NCBI GenBank assembly: GCA_014238905.1 | Contig: JABAAE010000014.1 | Span: forward strand, 182,818-246,817 | Reading direction: 5' to 3' | DNA from: Planctomycetota bacterium | GTDB taxonomy: Bacteria > Planctomycetota > Planctomycetia > Pirellulales > Pirellulaceae | DNA length: 64,000 bases | Shown: piece after piece, positions 27,399 to 36,933 of the stretch | How positions within the stretch are numbered: the first letter of the stretch is position 1 | Layout: each line of letters starts with the position of its first letter | Notes under the pieces: model-generated | Database searches by the model: none | What the model was told of the DNA's origin: nothing | Seen by the model: only the letters and a program-made list of their open reading frames with translations | Position numbers and translations under genes: made by a program

Positions 27399-28004
27399 AT
27401 GCCTCCAACAACTGAGGAAAAGCGACTCTCGGATCTCCTGAAAAAAACGGGATTCATCCGCGCCAAAGAACTCCACGAACATGGCATTTCACGAACGACT
27501 CTGCTTCGCATGCTTGGCGAGGGGCACATCATCCGCGTTGCCCGCGGCCTGTATTGCTCCACCGATGTCCAATCCAACGAAAACCACAGCCTACTGGAAA
27601 CAGCAAAACTTGTCCCCAAAGGGACCTTCTGCCTCCTTTCGGCACTTCGCTTCCACGGGCTCACCACTCAGGAACCCTATGAAGTCTGGATTGCTCTACC
27701 CAATAAGCACTGGACGCCAAAGATGAATAACACCGCTCTAAGAATTATCCGCATGTCTGGAAAATCACTGGATCATGGAATTCAAACCCACGTCAGCGAG
27801 GGCATCCACATGAACATCTACTCACCTGCCAAAACAGTAGTGGATTGTTTCAAATTCCGCTCCACCGTAGGAATGGACGTTGCCATCGAGGCCCTGAAAG
27901 ACTGCTGGAAGAAGAAGCAAGCCACAATGGACGAAATCCATCAGGCCGCCCAGATCTGCCGAATGTCCAACGTCATGCGACCTTACATGGAGGCGATCGC
28001 TTGA
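27399..28004 (+). CDS. abiEi: AbiEi-type antitoxin (type IV toxin-antitoxin)
   Basis: A 201-residue antitoxin. The N-terminal winged helix (residues about 5-50, LLKKTGFIRAKELHEHGISR) is followed by the AbiEi core with LVPKGTFCLLSALRFHGLTTQ (about 68-88), where PKGTFCLLSAL is the family block, and the motif YSPAKTVVDCFKFR (about 144-157). In characterised AbiE systems this protein neutralises the toxin without contacting it and represses its own operon through upstream inverted repeats. It overlaps the toxin gene start. The low number of plasmid-like neighbours suggests a solitary genomic TA locus. Confidence 0.9.
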   Translation: MPPTTEEKRLSDLLKKTGFIRAKELHEHGISRTTLLRMLGEGHIIRVARGLYCSTDVQSNENHSLLETAKLVPKGTFCLLSALRFHGLTTQEPYEVWIALPNKHWTPKMNNTALRIIRMSGKSLDHGIQTHVSEGIHMNIYSPAKTVVDCFKFRSTVGMDVAIEALKDCWKKKQATMDEIHQAAQICRMSNVMRPYMEAIA

Positions 28005-28912
28005 CCCAGCAAAACGTAAAAAACACCGCTGCGTCTGTCCGTGCTCGGCTTCGTCAAAAACGTGAACAAACGGGCGAAGACTTCCAAACCCTCCTGACAC
28101 GCTTTGGCTCCGAACGCCTTCTTTACAGGATTTCGCAATCCAAACATTCCCAGGATTTCATCCTCAAAGGGGCTGCCATCTTTCTGGTTTGGACTGGACT
28201 ACCACACCGTCCCACCCGGGATGTCGATCTGTTGGGTAGCGGATCTAAATCCATCAAAGACATTCAGACCAAATTTCGGGAGATCATCTCGGCCAACGTA
28301 GAACCCGATGGACTGATTTTTGATATCAACTCGGTACAAGCCGAGCGAATCAAGGAAGACGCCGATTACGAAGGAGTCAGAGTCAAACTCATTGCAAAGC
28401 TGGAAAGCGCTATCATCCGCCTGCAGGTGGACGTCGGTTTTGGCGACGCCATCACTCCCTCGCCCGACCAAATCACCTATCCAGTACTTCTTGATTTCAA
28501 CCCTCCGATCTTACGAGCCTACAACCGCGAAACTGTCGTTGCGGAAAAATTTCAGGCGATGGTGACATTGGGAATTGCCAACAGTCGCATGAAAGATTTT
28601 TTCGACATCTGGCTATTGGCTCGGGATTTCCCTTTTCATTCCGATCCATTGAAAAACGCCATCAAGGCAACATTCAAAAGGCGAAAAACCAAAATCCCGG
28701 AAACGCCGCCTTTGGCTTTCACCAAGGTCTTTATTGATGATTCCTCCAAGCAGCAGCAATGGCGAGCGTTTGTCAAACGCAGCCGCCTACCCACCCAACA
28801 CATGGACCTGAACGCCGTGATCAACGAAATTGCAGAATTCATTTTGCCGGTGATTCTGACATTCAAAACCTCCAGGCGGTGGAATCCCGGTGGCCCTTGG
28901 AAAGCGGTATAA
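28001..28912 (+). CDS. abiEii: AbiEii-type nucleotidyltransferase toxin
   Basis: A 303-residue toxin. I start it at the TTG at 28001, which overlaps the antitoxin stop (TTGA) and is preceded by GGAGG about eight bases upstream; the earlier in-frame ATG at 27845 lies deep in the antitoxin gene. The nucleotidyltransferase core reads FILKGAAIFLVWTG (about 47-60) and RPTRDVDLLG (about 65-74), the latter holding the DxD metal site. A lysine-containing block VVAEKFQAMVTLG follows, then DFFDIWLLARDF. In known AbiEii/MenT toxins the enzyme transfers nucleotides, for example to tRNA. Its target here is unknown. Confidence 0.9.
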   Translation: MTQQNVKNTAASVRARLRQKREQTGEDFQTLLTRFGSERLLYRISQSKHSQDFILKGAAIFLVWTGLPHRPTRDVDLLGSGSKSIKDIQTKFREIISANVEPDGLIFDINSVQAERIKEDADYEGVRVKLIAKLESAIIRLQVDVGFGDAITPSPDQITYPVLLDFNPPILRAYNRETVVAEKFQAMVTLGIANSRMKDFFDIWLLARDFPFHSDPLKNAIKATFKRRKTKIPETPPLAFTKVFIDDSSKQQQWRAFVKRSRLPTQHMDLNAVINEIAEFILPVILTFKTSRRWNPGGPWKAV

Positions 28913-28934
28913 AGCCACTGACAAGCCTCACCGA

Positions 28935-28974
28935 GGTTCATGGCTTGGCGGTTCATGGCTTGGCGGTTCATGGC
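28935..28974. repeat. 15-bp tandem repeat, 2.7 units
   Basis: GGTTCATGGCTTGGC occurs twice perfectly (28935-28949, 28950-28964), followed by a partial third copy GGTTCATGGC. It lies 23 bases after the stop of the toxin gene, between two convergent genes. Same period as the arrays at 1220 and 4954, but a different sequence. Confidence 0.95.
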
Positions 28975-29120
28975 GACCTGGGCCCCGGTCAAATCCATTT
29001 GGGCAGTAGAATTTCCGCTTGAAAAGCACGTTCTCACCCTGACCAAAGCTGACCAACAGATTTCCTTTCGCCATGAAGCCAACCTGCTCGGTAGAGCTGA
29101 TTGGTAACCCGGCTCGCTTT

Positions 29121-31562
29121 TCAATCCTTTGAGGATAGTTCGACCCGGTTCCAATACGCCCATTCATTTGCCCAATTATTAGGGTGGTTTTCAATGACCA
29201 TCTTGACCGTCTGTCCAGCAAACCGACTAAGGTCCACCGCCACATCCAACCATTCATTCTTGCCAACTGTTTTACTGCCAACAATTTGATCAGACAGGAC
29301 CTTGCCATTGACCAGGACTCGAAGCTGCCAATCTCCGTGAGGGTGGTGGCTGACCCGCATTTTCAGAGCCGTTTTTTTACCCGCTGGAATCTTGAATTCC
29401 CCGGAAAGACGACTGGCGGTTTTTCGATCCAAGGGATGGGTTTGAACAGCGGTGAGATTCCGAAATGAGGAGTGGTGCACGACTCCCCCTTCACCGACAT
29501 TAGCAACGGTAAAACCGGGTGCCACTTTTTGGATCAATCGTTGCGACTCAGCGGTCACCTTGGGACTTGCTGGACGGTTTTTGGGTGCCGATGCATTGCC
29601 CGCGACTAAACGTCGGGCAACAAACTCCTGTAATCTAGGTAGCTTGCCACCGGCAGCCACCACCAGTGATTGATCCGGATGAGATGTCACCATAGGCTCT
29701 AGCCCAAACCAGACCATTCTCGGTATGTTATTGTCTTTCACGTCTTCAGCATGCGATGCCAAACCAGTCAAGATCGGCCAGCGATCATCATACGGTAATC
29801 GCTGAACAGCAGACGCTAAATAAAGCCGGACGACAGGTGAAGAATCACTCCGTGACATGACTTCCCATTTCTTGAGAATCGCCGGCGAAACGGTCGCTTT
29901 CTTCGCATCTCGGGCGTCCTGAAAAGCGTTCACCTGACTGTTATCTAAAAGAAACTGTATGGCCCACGCCCTGACATATTCGTCATCGTGTTCTAGCAAA
30001 CGACTTAAGCGATTCGTGTCGAGGCCATCGGTCACCTGCAACGCCCACATCGCCCGCAGTCTCTTTCCGGAGGTCTTCGCCTTCAGAAAAAGCTTTTCCA
30101 ATTGTTTGTGAACCAGCATTGAATTCAATTTCCCACTGGCAGCTCGGCTCTGTAAAAGCGTCCTTCCATGCCTGACGTACCAGTCATTGGCGTGAAACTG
30201 CAACTCAACCAATTGGGCATCACTCATCGCATCCAAATTCGGCCGGACGAATGCCTTGGAGCCCTTGGGCATGATGCGATAGACCCGTCCGCTATTTGGG
30301 AAATTCACTATGTTTCCACAGACATCGGTATCATGCCAATCCAGGATGTAGACCCCACCTTCGGGACCAATTTCCACGCTAAATCCAACCCATGCGAGGT
30401 CATTGGTTGGCATAAAGTCATCTCCATGTTTTCCTATAAAACTGGAGCCGCTAGGTACCATGACGTCGGTTAAAACTGCATGTTCATGAATATTACACAT
30501 GAAGAGTCGGTTGTGATATTTTTCCGGAAAAGCATCGGCAAGGTAGAACCGTGCACCGCCATGAGCCGAAAGATGAGAATGATCTCGAATGGTTTTGATA
30601 TCGTCGTATATATGAGGATTCACATGCGGCAGACTCTGCTTATGGTACACACCGCCCTGAACCACGTGAAACAAATGCGGAATGACACAACAGGTGGCAA
30701 ATCCCTGACCATGGTTATCAAAATCAAATCCCCAAGGGTTGGATAGACCGCGGGCAAAGATTTCAAATTTCCGGCGAGTAGGATGATATCGCCAAATTCC
30801 CCCATCAATAAACTGTCGATCTTTTTTAGCCTCGCCAGGTTTCCCAACACGAGATTGAGTAAACACTCCATGGCAACCGTACAGCCAGCCATCGGGACCC
30901 CAAATGAAACTGTTCAACGTCTCATGACGGTCATTGATTCCCCAACCGTCCAACAGGATCTCCGGCGGCCCATCGGGCTTATCATCCCCATTGGCATCCG
31001 GGATAAAGGTCAAGTTCGGTGGGGAACCAACAAACACTCCACCGAATCCACAGGCCAATCCAGAGGTAAAGGTGAGCTTGTCGGTAAACGTCTTTTTTTT
31101 GTCAAAAACGCCATCTCCATCAGTGTCTTCTAGAATCTGAATTCTGCTTACTGGATCATTGGTATGATTTCGTCTCGTCCGATAATTAAAATTTTCGGCA
31201 ACCCACATTCGACCGCGGTGATCAAAACAAAAAGCGATCGGTTCGGCGATATCCGGCTCTGAAGCGAATATCGACACCTCGAACCCTTTGGGAACCGCCA
31301 TTTTTGCTACCGCTTCAGCCGGCTTTAAAAAAGGTGCATCACTCGTTCGATGCTGTTTTTTGGGCAATTGATTTCGATCATCCTGAGCCGAAATGCCGGC
31401 ATCAGAACCAACCAGCAAGGCAAACAACAGGCCGAACAGCAGGAAACAGACGCTCCGGTGACAAGTATTTTCTCCACAGACGCCGCTCGCTTGGTTAAAA
31501 CGAGCTGATGGGATCGGCCTAGAGAAGACCACCATTTTTGACCTCAATTTTCCTGGTTTCAC
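29121..31562 (-). CDS. PVC-type membrane-bound dehydrogenase-like protein with HEAT repeats
   Basis: An 813-residue secreted protein: signal peptide (about 35-60), then a six-bladed propeller-like domain of the PVC-type dehydrogenase family (about 85-430; landmarks VPKGFEVSIFASEPDIAEP, RGRMWVAENFNYRTRR and PDGWLYGCHGVF). HEAT-type helices follow (about 440-640) and a C-terminal beta domain (about 690-813). In most planctomycetes a cytochrome c domain ends the same chain; here it is absent, and the heme module is in the upstream gene, which overlaps this one by four bases. Electron transfer from an unknown substrate is inferred. Confidence 0.9.
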   Translation of the reverse strand: MKPGKLRSKMVVFSRPIPSARFNQASGVCGENTCHRSVCFLLFGLLFALLVGSDAGISAQDDRNQLPKKQHRTSDAPFLKPAEAVAKMAVPKGFEVSIFASEPDIAEPIAFCFDHRGRMWVAENFNYRTRRNHTNDPVSRIQILEDTDGDGVFDKKKTFTDKLTFTSGLACGFGGVFVGSPPNLTFIPDANGDDKPDGPPEILLDGWGINDRHETLNSFIWGPDGWLYGCHGVFTQSRVGKPGEAKKDRQFIDGGIWRYHPTRRKFEIFARGLSNPWGFDFDNHGQGFATCCVIPHLFHVVQGGVYHKQSLPHVNPHIYDDIKTIRDHSHLSAHGGARFYLADAFPEKYHNRLFMCNIHEHAVLTDVMVPSGSSFIGKHGDDFMPTNDLAWVGFSVEIGPEGGVYILDWHDTDVCGNIVNFPNSGRVYRIMPKGSKAFVRPNLDAMSDAQLVELQFHANDWYVRHGRTLLQSRAASGKLNSMLVHKQLEKLFLKAKTSGKRLRAMWALQVTDGLDTNRLSRLLEHDDEYVRAWAIQFLLDNSQVNAFQDARDAKKATVSPAILKKWEVMSRSDSSPVVRLYLASAVQRLPYDDRWPILTGLASHAEDVKDNNIPRMVWFGLEPMVTSHPDQSLVVAAGGKLPRLQEFVARRLVAGNASAPKNRPASPKVTAESQRLIQKVAPGFTVANVGEGGVVHHSSFRNLTAVQTHPLDRKTASRLSGEFKIPAGKKTALKMRVSHHPHGDWQLRVLVNGKVLSDQIVGSKTVGKNEWLDVAVDLSRFAGQTVKMVIENHPNNWANEWAYWNRVELSSKD

Positions 31563-32779
31563 TTTGTCATCTCCACTTGTTCAGTTGATCTCAAATACCT
31601 AATCAAATCTACAACTTCCTGATCCTTCATATGATCCAACTGCCCCTCTGGCATCATCGATTTGCTCGCCAATTTCCGCTGGGCAATATCCTCTTTGGCA
31701 ATGACCATCCTCGGCTGCTCGACGGTTTTCAAAACAATGCGGCTCTCATCTTCCTCCGCCAAGACACCGTTAACGTGCCTTCCATCAATCGTTAACACCA
31801 TCACGGTTTTGTAACCATCCGGCACATCGTAACTTGGATCAACGCTATTAAGAAGAATGTAGTCGAGGTTTGCGCGGTTTGAACCAGTCAGGTCCGGCCC
31901 AATCTTTCCACCCTCGCCGTACATTAGATGGCAAGATGCGCAGGTCTTGTTGAAGACGGCTCTACCCCGAGACGCATTAGCAGATGCTATCGCGTCATCG
32001 GTTAGCAGTCTTTTATATTTTTCCAACAACTTCTGACGATTTACATGGACCTGTCTCACCTCTCCAAACACGGCCGTAAACGGAGCACCAAGCAAATCAT
32101 TCATTGACCGGGCAGCGTGAGCGGGAATATCTTCAAGTGGAATTTTTTTCCTTTTGATGGCGTCCAGCAGGACTTTGGCATACGTTTCTCTTGAGGCCAA
32201 AGTTTCAATAATAGCTCTTTTAAAACTTGGCTTCAAACCAGAGTATCGTCCCAAAAGAACCGCCGGCGCGGTTGCATTTTCAACCACAGCGTACCCTCGA
32301 ATGGCATCCAGACACAAATCGGGATCATCCATTAGAATTTCAAGATAACCCGAGGCTTCGATGTTTTTCTGATCCAGCAAAGAAACCAAAGCCGCTCTCC
32401 TTTGACTGGTTTCTTCTTTCGGATCCCTCAATTTCTGCAGAGCATTTTCTATTGCTTTTGGATCGCCAAAAATTTGTGACAATTGTGCAGCAAGCTCACG
32501 AATCGTGACATCATCGTTTTTTGCCAATTCGATATTAAGTTCACTCCACCCGTTTGGAACAGGGACATCACGCCGGCCCTCCAACCCATTCAACATTCCC
32601 TTCAGCAGCGCTCGACGGACATTAGAATCGGTATTGGCCTTCATTGTTTTGACCAACAGGGCCATGGTCTGATCCTCATCAAAGCAACCCGATACGGGCA
32701 CCCCCAGCACCGTCGAACAGACCAAGTAACCCAAGCAGACCGAAATCCAATTCCAGCGTCCTACTAATCCTGAATTCAT
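31559..32779 (-). CDS. HEAT-repeat protein with PVC-type heme-binding domain
   Basis: A 406-residue exported protein starting at the ATG at 32779, which puts a signal peptide with a lipobox-like GVPVSGC at the N-terminus; a longer frame reaches 32914. HEAT-like helices (about 35-250) lead into a c-type cytochrome domain (about 280-400). Its heme motif is CASCH (about 291), followed by LMYGEGGKIGPDLTGSNR and the distal methionine region SKSMMPEGQLD. This matches the PVC heme-binding domain normally fused to the dehydrogenase. It is the first gene of a two-gene unit with the dehydrogenase-like gene. Confidence 0.88.
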   Translation of the reverse strand: MNSGLVGRWNWISVCLGYLVCSTVLGVPVSGCFDEDQTMALLVKTMKANTDSNVRRALLKGMLNGLEGRRDVPVPNGWSELNIELAKNDDVTIRELAAQLSQIFGDPKAIENALQKLRDPKEETSQRRAALVSLLDQKNIEASGYLEILMDDPDLCLDAIRGYAVVENATAPAVLLGRYSGLKPSFKRAIIETLASRETYAKVLLDAIKRKKIPLEDIPAHAARSMNDLLGAPFTAVFGEVRQVHVNRQKLLEKYKRLLTDDAIASANASRGRAVFNKTCASCHLMYGEGGKIGPDLTGSNRANLDYILLNSVDPSYDVPDGYKTVMVLTIDGRHVNGVLAEEDESRIVLKTVEQPRMVIAKEDIAQRKLASKSMMPEGQLDHMKDQEVVDLIRYLRSTEQVEMTK

Positions 32780-33402
32780 GAAGCGATTCCAACCTGTCAG
32801 AAAAACTCGATTCCACGCCCTAAACCAATTTGGTGGGCCGCTATCGTTGGTAAAGATTTTACTCAATTTATCCTCGGAATTACACTCGAGGTCCCAGTTT
32901 AAGCAAGCTTTCACCCCGACAGGTCAGCTCACCCGGCAAAAACGAAGGGCGACCCCAACCTGGTTATTCATCGAATCGTCACACCAAGTGCGGGATTCCT
33001 TTGGATCTGCAAGGACTTTAATGACTGAATGTGGAGTAGAATGAACACTAACAGATTCGCTCTCCAGCGGTGGCTGAATGCCCTCACTCCCGAGAGGGGG
33101 AGGAAGGACAACGCCAAGGACCCAATTAGTTTCCAACGTTCAAGATTCCTGGCTGGTGGTGATTCGGTGAAAACCACTGGACAATTGATTCACCGGTCAG
33201 CATGGTAGAAGGACCACTATTTCCATGATGAACTGCGTCTCAGCGGCCTTTCCAAAACATCAAACTCGATTGGCTCTCAAGAAACCCGGTTCATTGACCG
33301 CATCAACCAGGTCTGTTGTTTTGGAGACGATTTTCATCCGTCTAATTTTTTTCGATTAACTTCCATTCGTTTTTTTAACCCTTTCGTTTTCTGGATCCAT
33401 CG
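32780..33402. other. Intergenic region between divergent genes
   Basis: About 620 bases between the divergent heme-protein and sulfatase genes; promoters for both are expected. Open frames here are short and opposed. It contains the inverted repeat at 33165-33195 and a GC-rich CCCTC...GAGGG stretch near 33083-33100. Confidence 0.5.
33165..33195. promoter_or_regulatory. Inverted repeat upstream of a sulfatase gene
   Basis: CGGTGAA (33165-33171) and TTCACCG (33189-33195) are perfect 7-bp arms separated by 17 bases, about 210 bases upstream of the sulfatase start. This could be an operator or a weak hairpin; no bound protein can be named. Confidence 0.3.
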
Positions 33403-35001
33403 ATGACTTTTGAAAATCCTTCCCCAAAGGGTGCCTTGCTTGGTTTTGCTTTGCTTTTAGTGAGCATTGAATTCCACTGCCATTCATCCGATGGCCAGGC
33501 AAACGATTCCTCTCCACCCAACATCATCATCATCTATACCGATGATCAAGGTTTCGGGGATACAAGCAGCCTCAATCCGGACGCCAAATTCCAGACTCCC
33601 AATTTAGACAGATTGGCCAAGGAAGGAATTTCTTTTACCAACGCCCATAGTCCAGATACCGTGTGTACACCATCGCGGTATGGATTACTGACAGGTCGAT
33701 TCTGCTGGCGAACCGAAAAAAAATCCGGGGTTCTGGGAGCCGAACATGCATGCCTTATTCGGAATAGACAAATGACTCTTGCTTCGTTCTTAGGGGACAA
33801 CGGTTACGATACAGCCATGGTGGGCAAGTGGCATCTTGGCATGGACTTTCCCGGCGAACCCGGACAACGTGATTGGCAAAAGCCGGTCAACGACATGCCC
33901 CTGGACAAAGGTTTCGACTACTTTTATGGGGTACCCGCTTCTTTAAACTACGGCGTATTGGCTTGGTTCGAAAATCGATTTGCAAAAGTCCCCCCCACGT
34001 TGTTCACCGCCAAAAAGAACAACAATCGTCACAGTGATTACCGAATTCAGCCTCCTTATCAGCGGTCACCCGAAGCGACTCAGCAGGCTCTCAAAAAGCC
34101 CGGCATGGAAGTCGCACCCGACTTCATCGACAATCAATGCCTTACCAAATTCACCGATCAGGCCATCCAATGGATGAGCGAAAGGTCAAAAGCCTCAAAG
34201 CAGAAGAAGCCATTTTTTCTTTACTTGCCGTTGACCTCTCCTCATTACCCGGTTTGTCCGCTTCCGGAGTTTTGGGGGCAGGGCCAATGCGGAGGCTACG
34301 GAGAATTTCTAATCGAAACCGATCACCATGTCGGACGGATCCTAAGCTTCCTGAAGAAATCCGGCATGGACCATAATACGCTCGTCATTTTCTCCAGCGA
34401 TAATGGCCCGGAAAACTCTTGGAAAAACAGGATTAAGGAATTTGGACACCACAGCAACCATCATTTCAGGGGTGGCAAAAGAGACATCTACGAAGGTGGT
34501 CATCGGGTTCCATTGTTTGCCAGATGGCCGGCTGGAATCAAGAACCCTGGACGACAATGGAGCCGAGTGATAGGACAGGTTGATTTGTTGGCAACCTTTG
34601 CTGAATTACTTCAATCGCCTTTGCCGGAAAACGCCGGACAAGACAGTCAGAGTTTTGCTTCGGTGTTGATTGATGCCGATAGCCAATACAAACGAGCCCC
34701 ACTGATCAACCACTCTGCCAAGGGACAATTTTCGATCACTCATGGCGACTGGAAACTGATCCTGCCGCACCGAAAGTCTCCAGGCGAACTCTACAACCTT
34801 AACGCGGACCCTGGTGAAAAAAGAAATGTCATTGCCCAACAGCCAGAGGTGACCAAAAGGCTCAAGGCGAAAGCCACCGAAATTGTCGTTCAAGGCCGAA
34901 CGACACCCGGCATCGCACAGGCAAATGATACCGGGTACTGGAACGACCTGGGTTGGATCACCAGATCCAAATACGAGGCTCAAGCGATTCCTGTAAATTA
35001 A
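33403..35001 (+). CDS. Secreted sulfatase (arylsulfatase type)
   Basis: A 532-residue sulfatase with a signal peptide (about 1-33). The metal-binding start is IIIIYTDDQGFGDTS (about 41-55), with Asp-Asp ligands. The formylglycine site is VCTPSRYGLLTGR (Cys88), followed by VGKWHLG and the late metal block FSSDNGPE. Cys88 must be converted to formylglycine by a maturase, which is not in this window. It hydrolyses sulfate esters, probably of algal polysaccharides; the true substrate is not predictable. Convergent with the sulfatase at 35077. Confidence 0.96.
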   Translation: MTFENPSPKGALLGFALLLVSIEFHCHSSDGQANDSSPPNIIIIYTDDQGFGDTSSLNPDAKFQTPNLDRLAKEGISFTNAHSPDTVCTPSRYGLLTGRFCWRTEKKSGVLGAEHACLIRNRQMTLASFLGDNGYDTAMVGKWHLGMDFPGEPGQRDWQKPVNDMPLDKGFDYFYGVPASLNYGVLAWFENRFAKVPPTLFTAKKNNNRHSDYRIQPPYQRSPEATQQALKKPGMEVAPDFIDNQCLTKFTDQAIQWMSERSKASKQKKPFFLYLPLTSPHYPVCPLPEFWGQGQCGGYGEFLIETDHHVGRILSFLKKSGMDHNTLVIFSSDNGPENSWKNRIKEFGHHSNHHFRGGKRDIYEGGHRVPLFARWPAGIKNPGRQWSRVIGQVDLLATFAELLQSPLPENAGQDSQSFASVLIDADSQYKRAPLINHSAKGQFSITHGDWKLILPHRKSPGELYNLNADPGEKRNVIAQQPEVTKRLKAKATEIVVQGRTTPGIAQANDTGYWNDLGWITRSKYEAQAIPVN

Positions 35002-35076
35002 GCCGCGCAACCAAGAGACGTCCCCAATGCTCTCGGTGCCGACGCATGACCGAAAAATTCAAGGCTGCGACGACGC

Positions 35077-36681
35077 TCAATCGCCGGGCGCTTCAATCCT
35101 CTTCATTCCAAGAGGTTTGCGATTGAGAGGAGCACTACGGCCAGAAGACTTCAACCGCTGCAATAGCTGTTGCAACTCTTCTCGTTTGGCTGGCTCCTTA
35201 AAAAAAAGATTGTTCGTCTCCTGGGGATCTCTTTGCAGATTATAGAGCTGCCCCGGTGCTTCCGATGACTTTTCCGGAAGGGCATATTTCTTCAGCAACT
35301 CGCCATCATAGTTATTGCCCCCAGATCCTTGATGATCCAGGTATTTCCAATGCCCTTGCCTGATCTGAAATTCGCCACGAAAACTCTGCGTCAGAAGGTG
35401 AGGCCGAATCGACTGATTCTCCTGCTGCCACCCCAGCATGGCGGGCAACATGTCAAAACTGTCTGTTGCCACATCATCTCGCAATTTGTAGTCAACCATG
35501 GAGGCTAGGGTCGCAAAAATGTCAGTCGTATTAGTCAATTGAGCTGAACTCCGCTCAGGTGGAATCCGGCCCGGCCAACGAGCGATGAAAGGCACCCGAT
35601 GACCACCTTCCCAGCCATCCCGTTTCATGCCACGCCACCCCCCCGCAGGATCATGTCGGAAATCTTTTCGCATCCAATCTACATGGACCGTCTCCGGACC
35701 GTTGTCGGAGTTAAAAAGAACTAGCGTCTGATCATCGATTCCCAAAGAGTCCAAAAGGTCAAGAGTCTCTCCCACCAGCGAGTCAAGCTGACGAACAAAA
35801 TCTCCCCGCGGGCCCGCCTTAGTCACCCCGCTGTACCGTGCTGCCGGCAGCACCGGAGCATGGGCAATCTGTGTAGACAACACTGCAAAAAACGGTTGGT
35901 CGGGTGACCGCTTACAATGATCAACGATAAACTCCTTTGTCTTTTTATAGAAAAGAAGATCTGCATTGACAAAATCGTACCCCGGTGCCATCCAGCCCTC
36001 ATCATTATCCCAACGCCATTTCCCATCTGGATTGGGAAGATTCTCACGATGATGACGCTGGCTGGCCGGTACTGGAACCATGCCGTTTTCAATGTAAATG
36101 TAGAGAGGGTCCGTCGTGGGACAATTGGGAGTCACAAAAGATTCATCAAAACCTCGCCGACTAGGTCCATCGACCAATGGTGTACTTTTTTCGTAATCAA
36201 TCAACAGTGAGTTCTTAAACCCACCCCCCAGTCGTTTGTTGTTACTGTCATACCACGTAAGACCAACGTGCCATTTTCCGAACACGCCAGTACGATACCC
36301 CTTTTCTTTGAGCATCTGCGCAATCGTTAACGTGCCGGATTTCAAATAGCTGGGGCCACCTGGGCCCTCAAAAGCACCGCCACCTCGGCCAGTGGATCGA
36401 TAGATCTGTTGCCCCGAATACAACCCATATCGAGAGGGTGAGCAAATCGTGGACGGACTATGAGCATCCGTAAACCGAACACCTTCCCTCGCCATCTGAT
36501 CCAGGCGGGGAGTTTGGTAGGCCGATTCCGGGTTGTAACAGGAGAGGTCACCATACCCAAGATCGTCGGCGTAGATAATAACAATATTGGGAAGACCTTC
36601 TCCGGCAGAAATCTGCCCACCAAACAACCAACTACACAGGGCGATCAGGGCAGCGAGCAATGGGCTTAATCTAATGGGCAT
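35077..36681 (-). CDS. Secreted sulfatase
   Basis: A 534-residue sulfatase with a signal peptide (about 1-27). Metal ligands lie in IIYADDLGYGDLS (about 35-47), the formylglycine site is ICSPSRYGLYSGQ (Cys80), and GKWHVG and FNSDNGPE complete the active site. The domain ends with a short C-terminal subdomain containing LYNLQRDPQETNNL. It shares orientation with the Ser/Thr kinase at 36934, 252 bases upstream, but the gap is too long to assume one transcript. It is similar in layout to the sulfatase at 33403, with which it converges. Confidence 0.96.
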   Translation of the reverse strand: MPIRLSPLLAALIALCSWLFGGQISAGEGLPNIVIIYADDLGYGDLSCYNPESAYQTPRLDQMAREGVRFTDAHSPSTICSPSRYGLYSGQQIYRSTGRGGGAFEGPGGPSYLKSGTLTIAQMLKEKGYRTGVFGKWHVGLTWYDSNNKRLGGGFKNSLLIDYEKSTPLVDGPSRRGFDESFVTPNCPTTDPLYIYIENGMVPVPASQRHHRENLPNPDGKWRWDNDEGWMAPGYDFVNADLLFYKKTKEFIVDHCKRSPDQPFFAVLSTQIAHAPVLPAARYSGVTKAGPRGDFVRQLDSLVGETLDLLDSLGIDDQTLVLFNSDNGPETVHVDWMRKDFRHDPAGGWRGMKRDGWEGGHRVPFIARWPGRIPPERSSAQLTNTTDIFATLASMVDYKLRDDVATDSFDMLPAMLGWQQENQSIRPHLLTQSFRGEFQIRQGHWKYLDHQGSGGNNYDGELLKKYALPEKSSEAPGQLYNLQRDPQETNNLFFKEPAKREELQQLLQRLKSSGRSAPLNRKPLGMKRIEAPGD

Positions 36682-36933
36682 TCAAGTACTCCTTAAAGCT
36701 GGTTTGGCAATTCCAGCTTTATGGTACCCCAAACCCTCAGCTTAACAATTCCTCGGTCGACACGGACGATTCCGACTCGATGACAAGTCAAATTGGCCAA
36801 TTCCACAGCAACCGTCGACATGGACGGCTAAATAAAATGGCATGGCATCCATTCCATTGTGCGAGAATTCAACAATCTCTTCCAATGACCAGAAAAACGA
36901 ATGCTACCCTTAATCTAATGAATATCCATCGGA

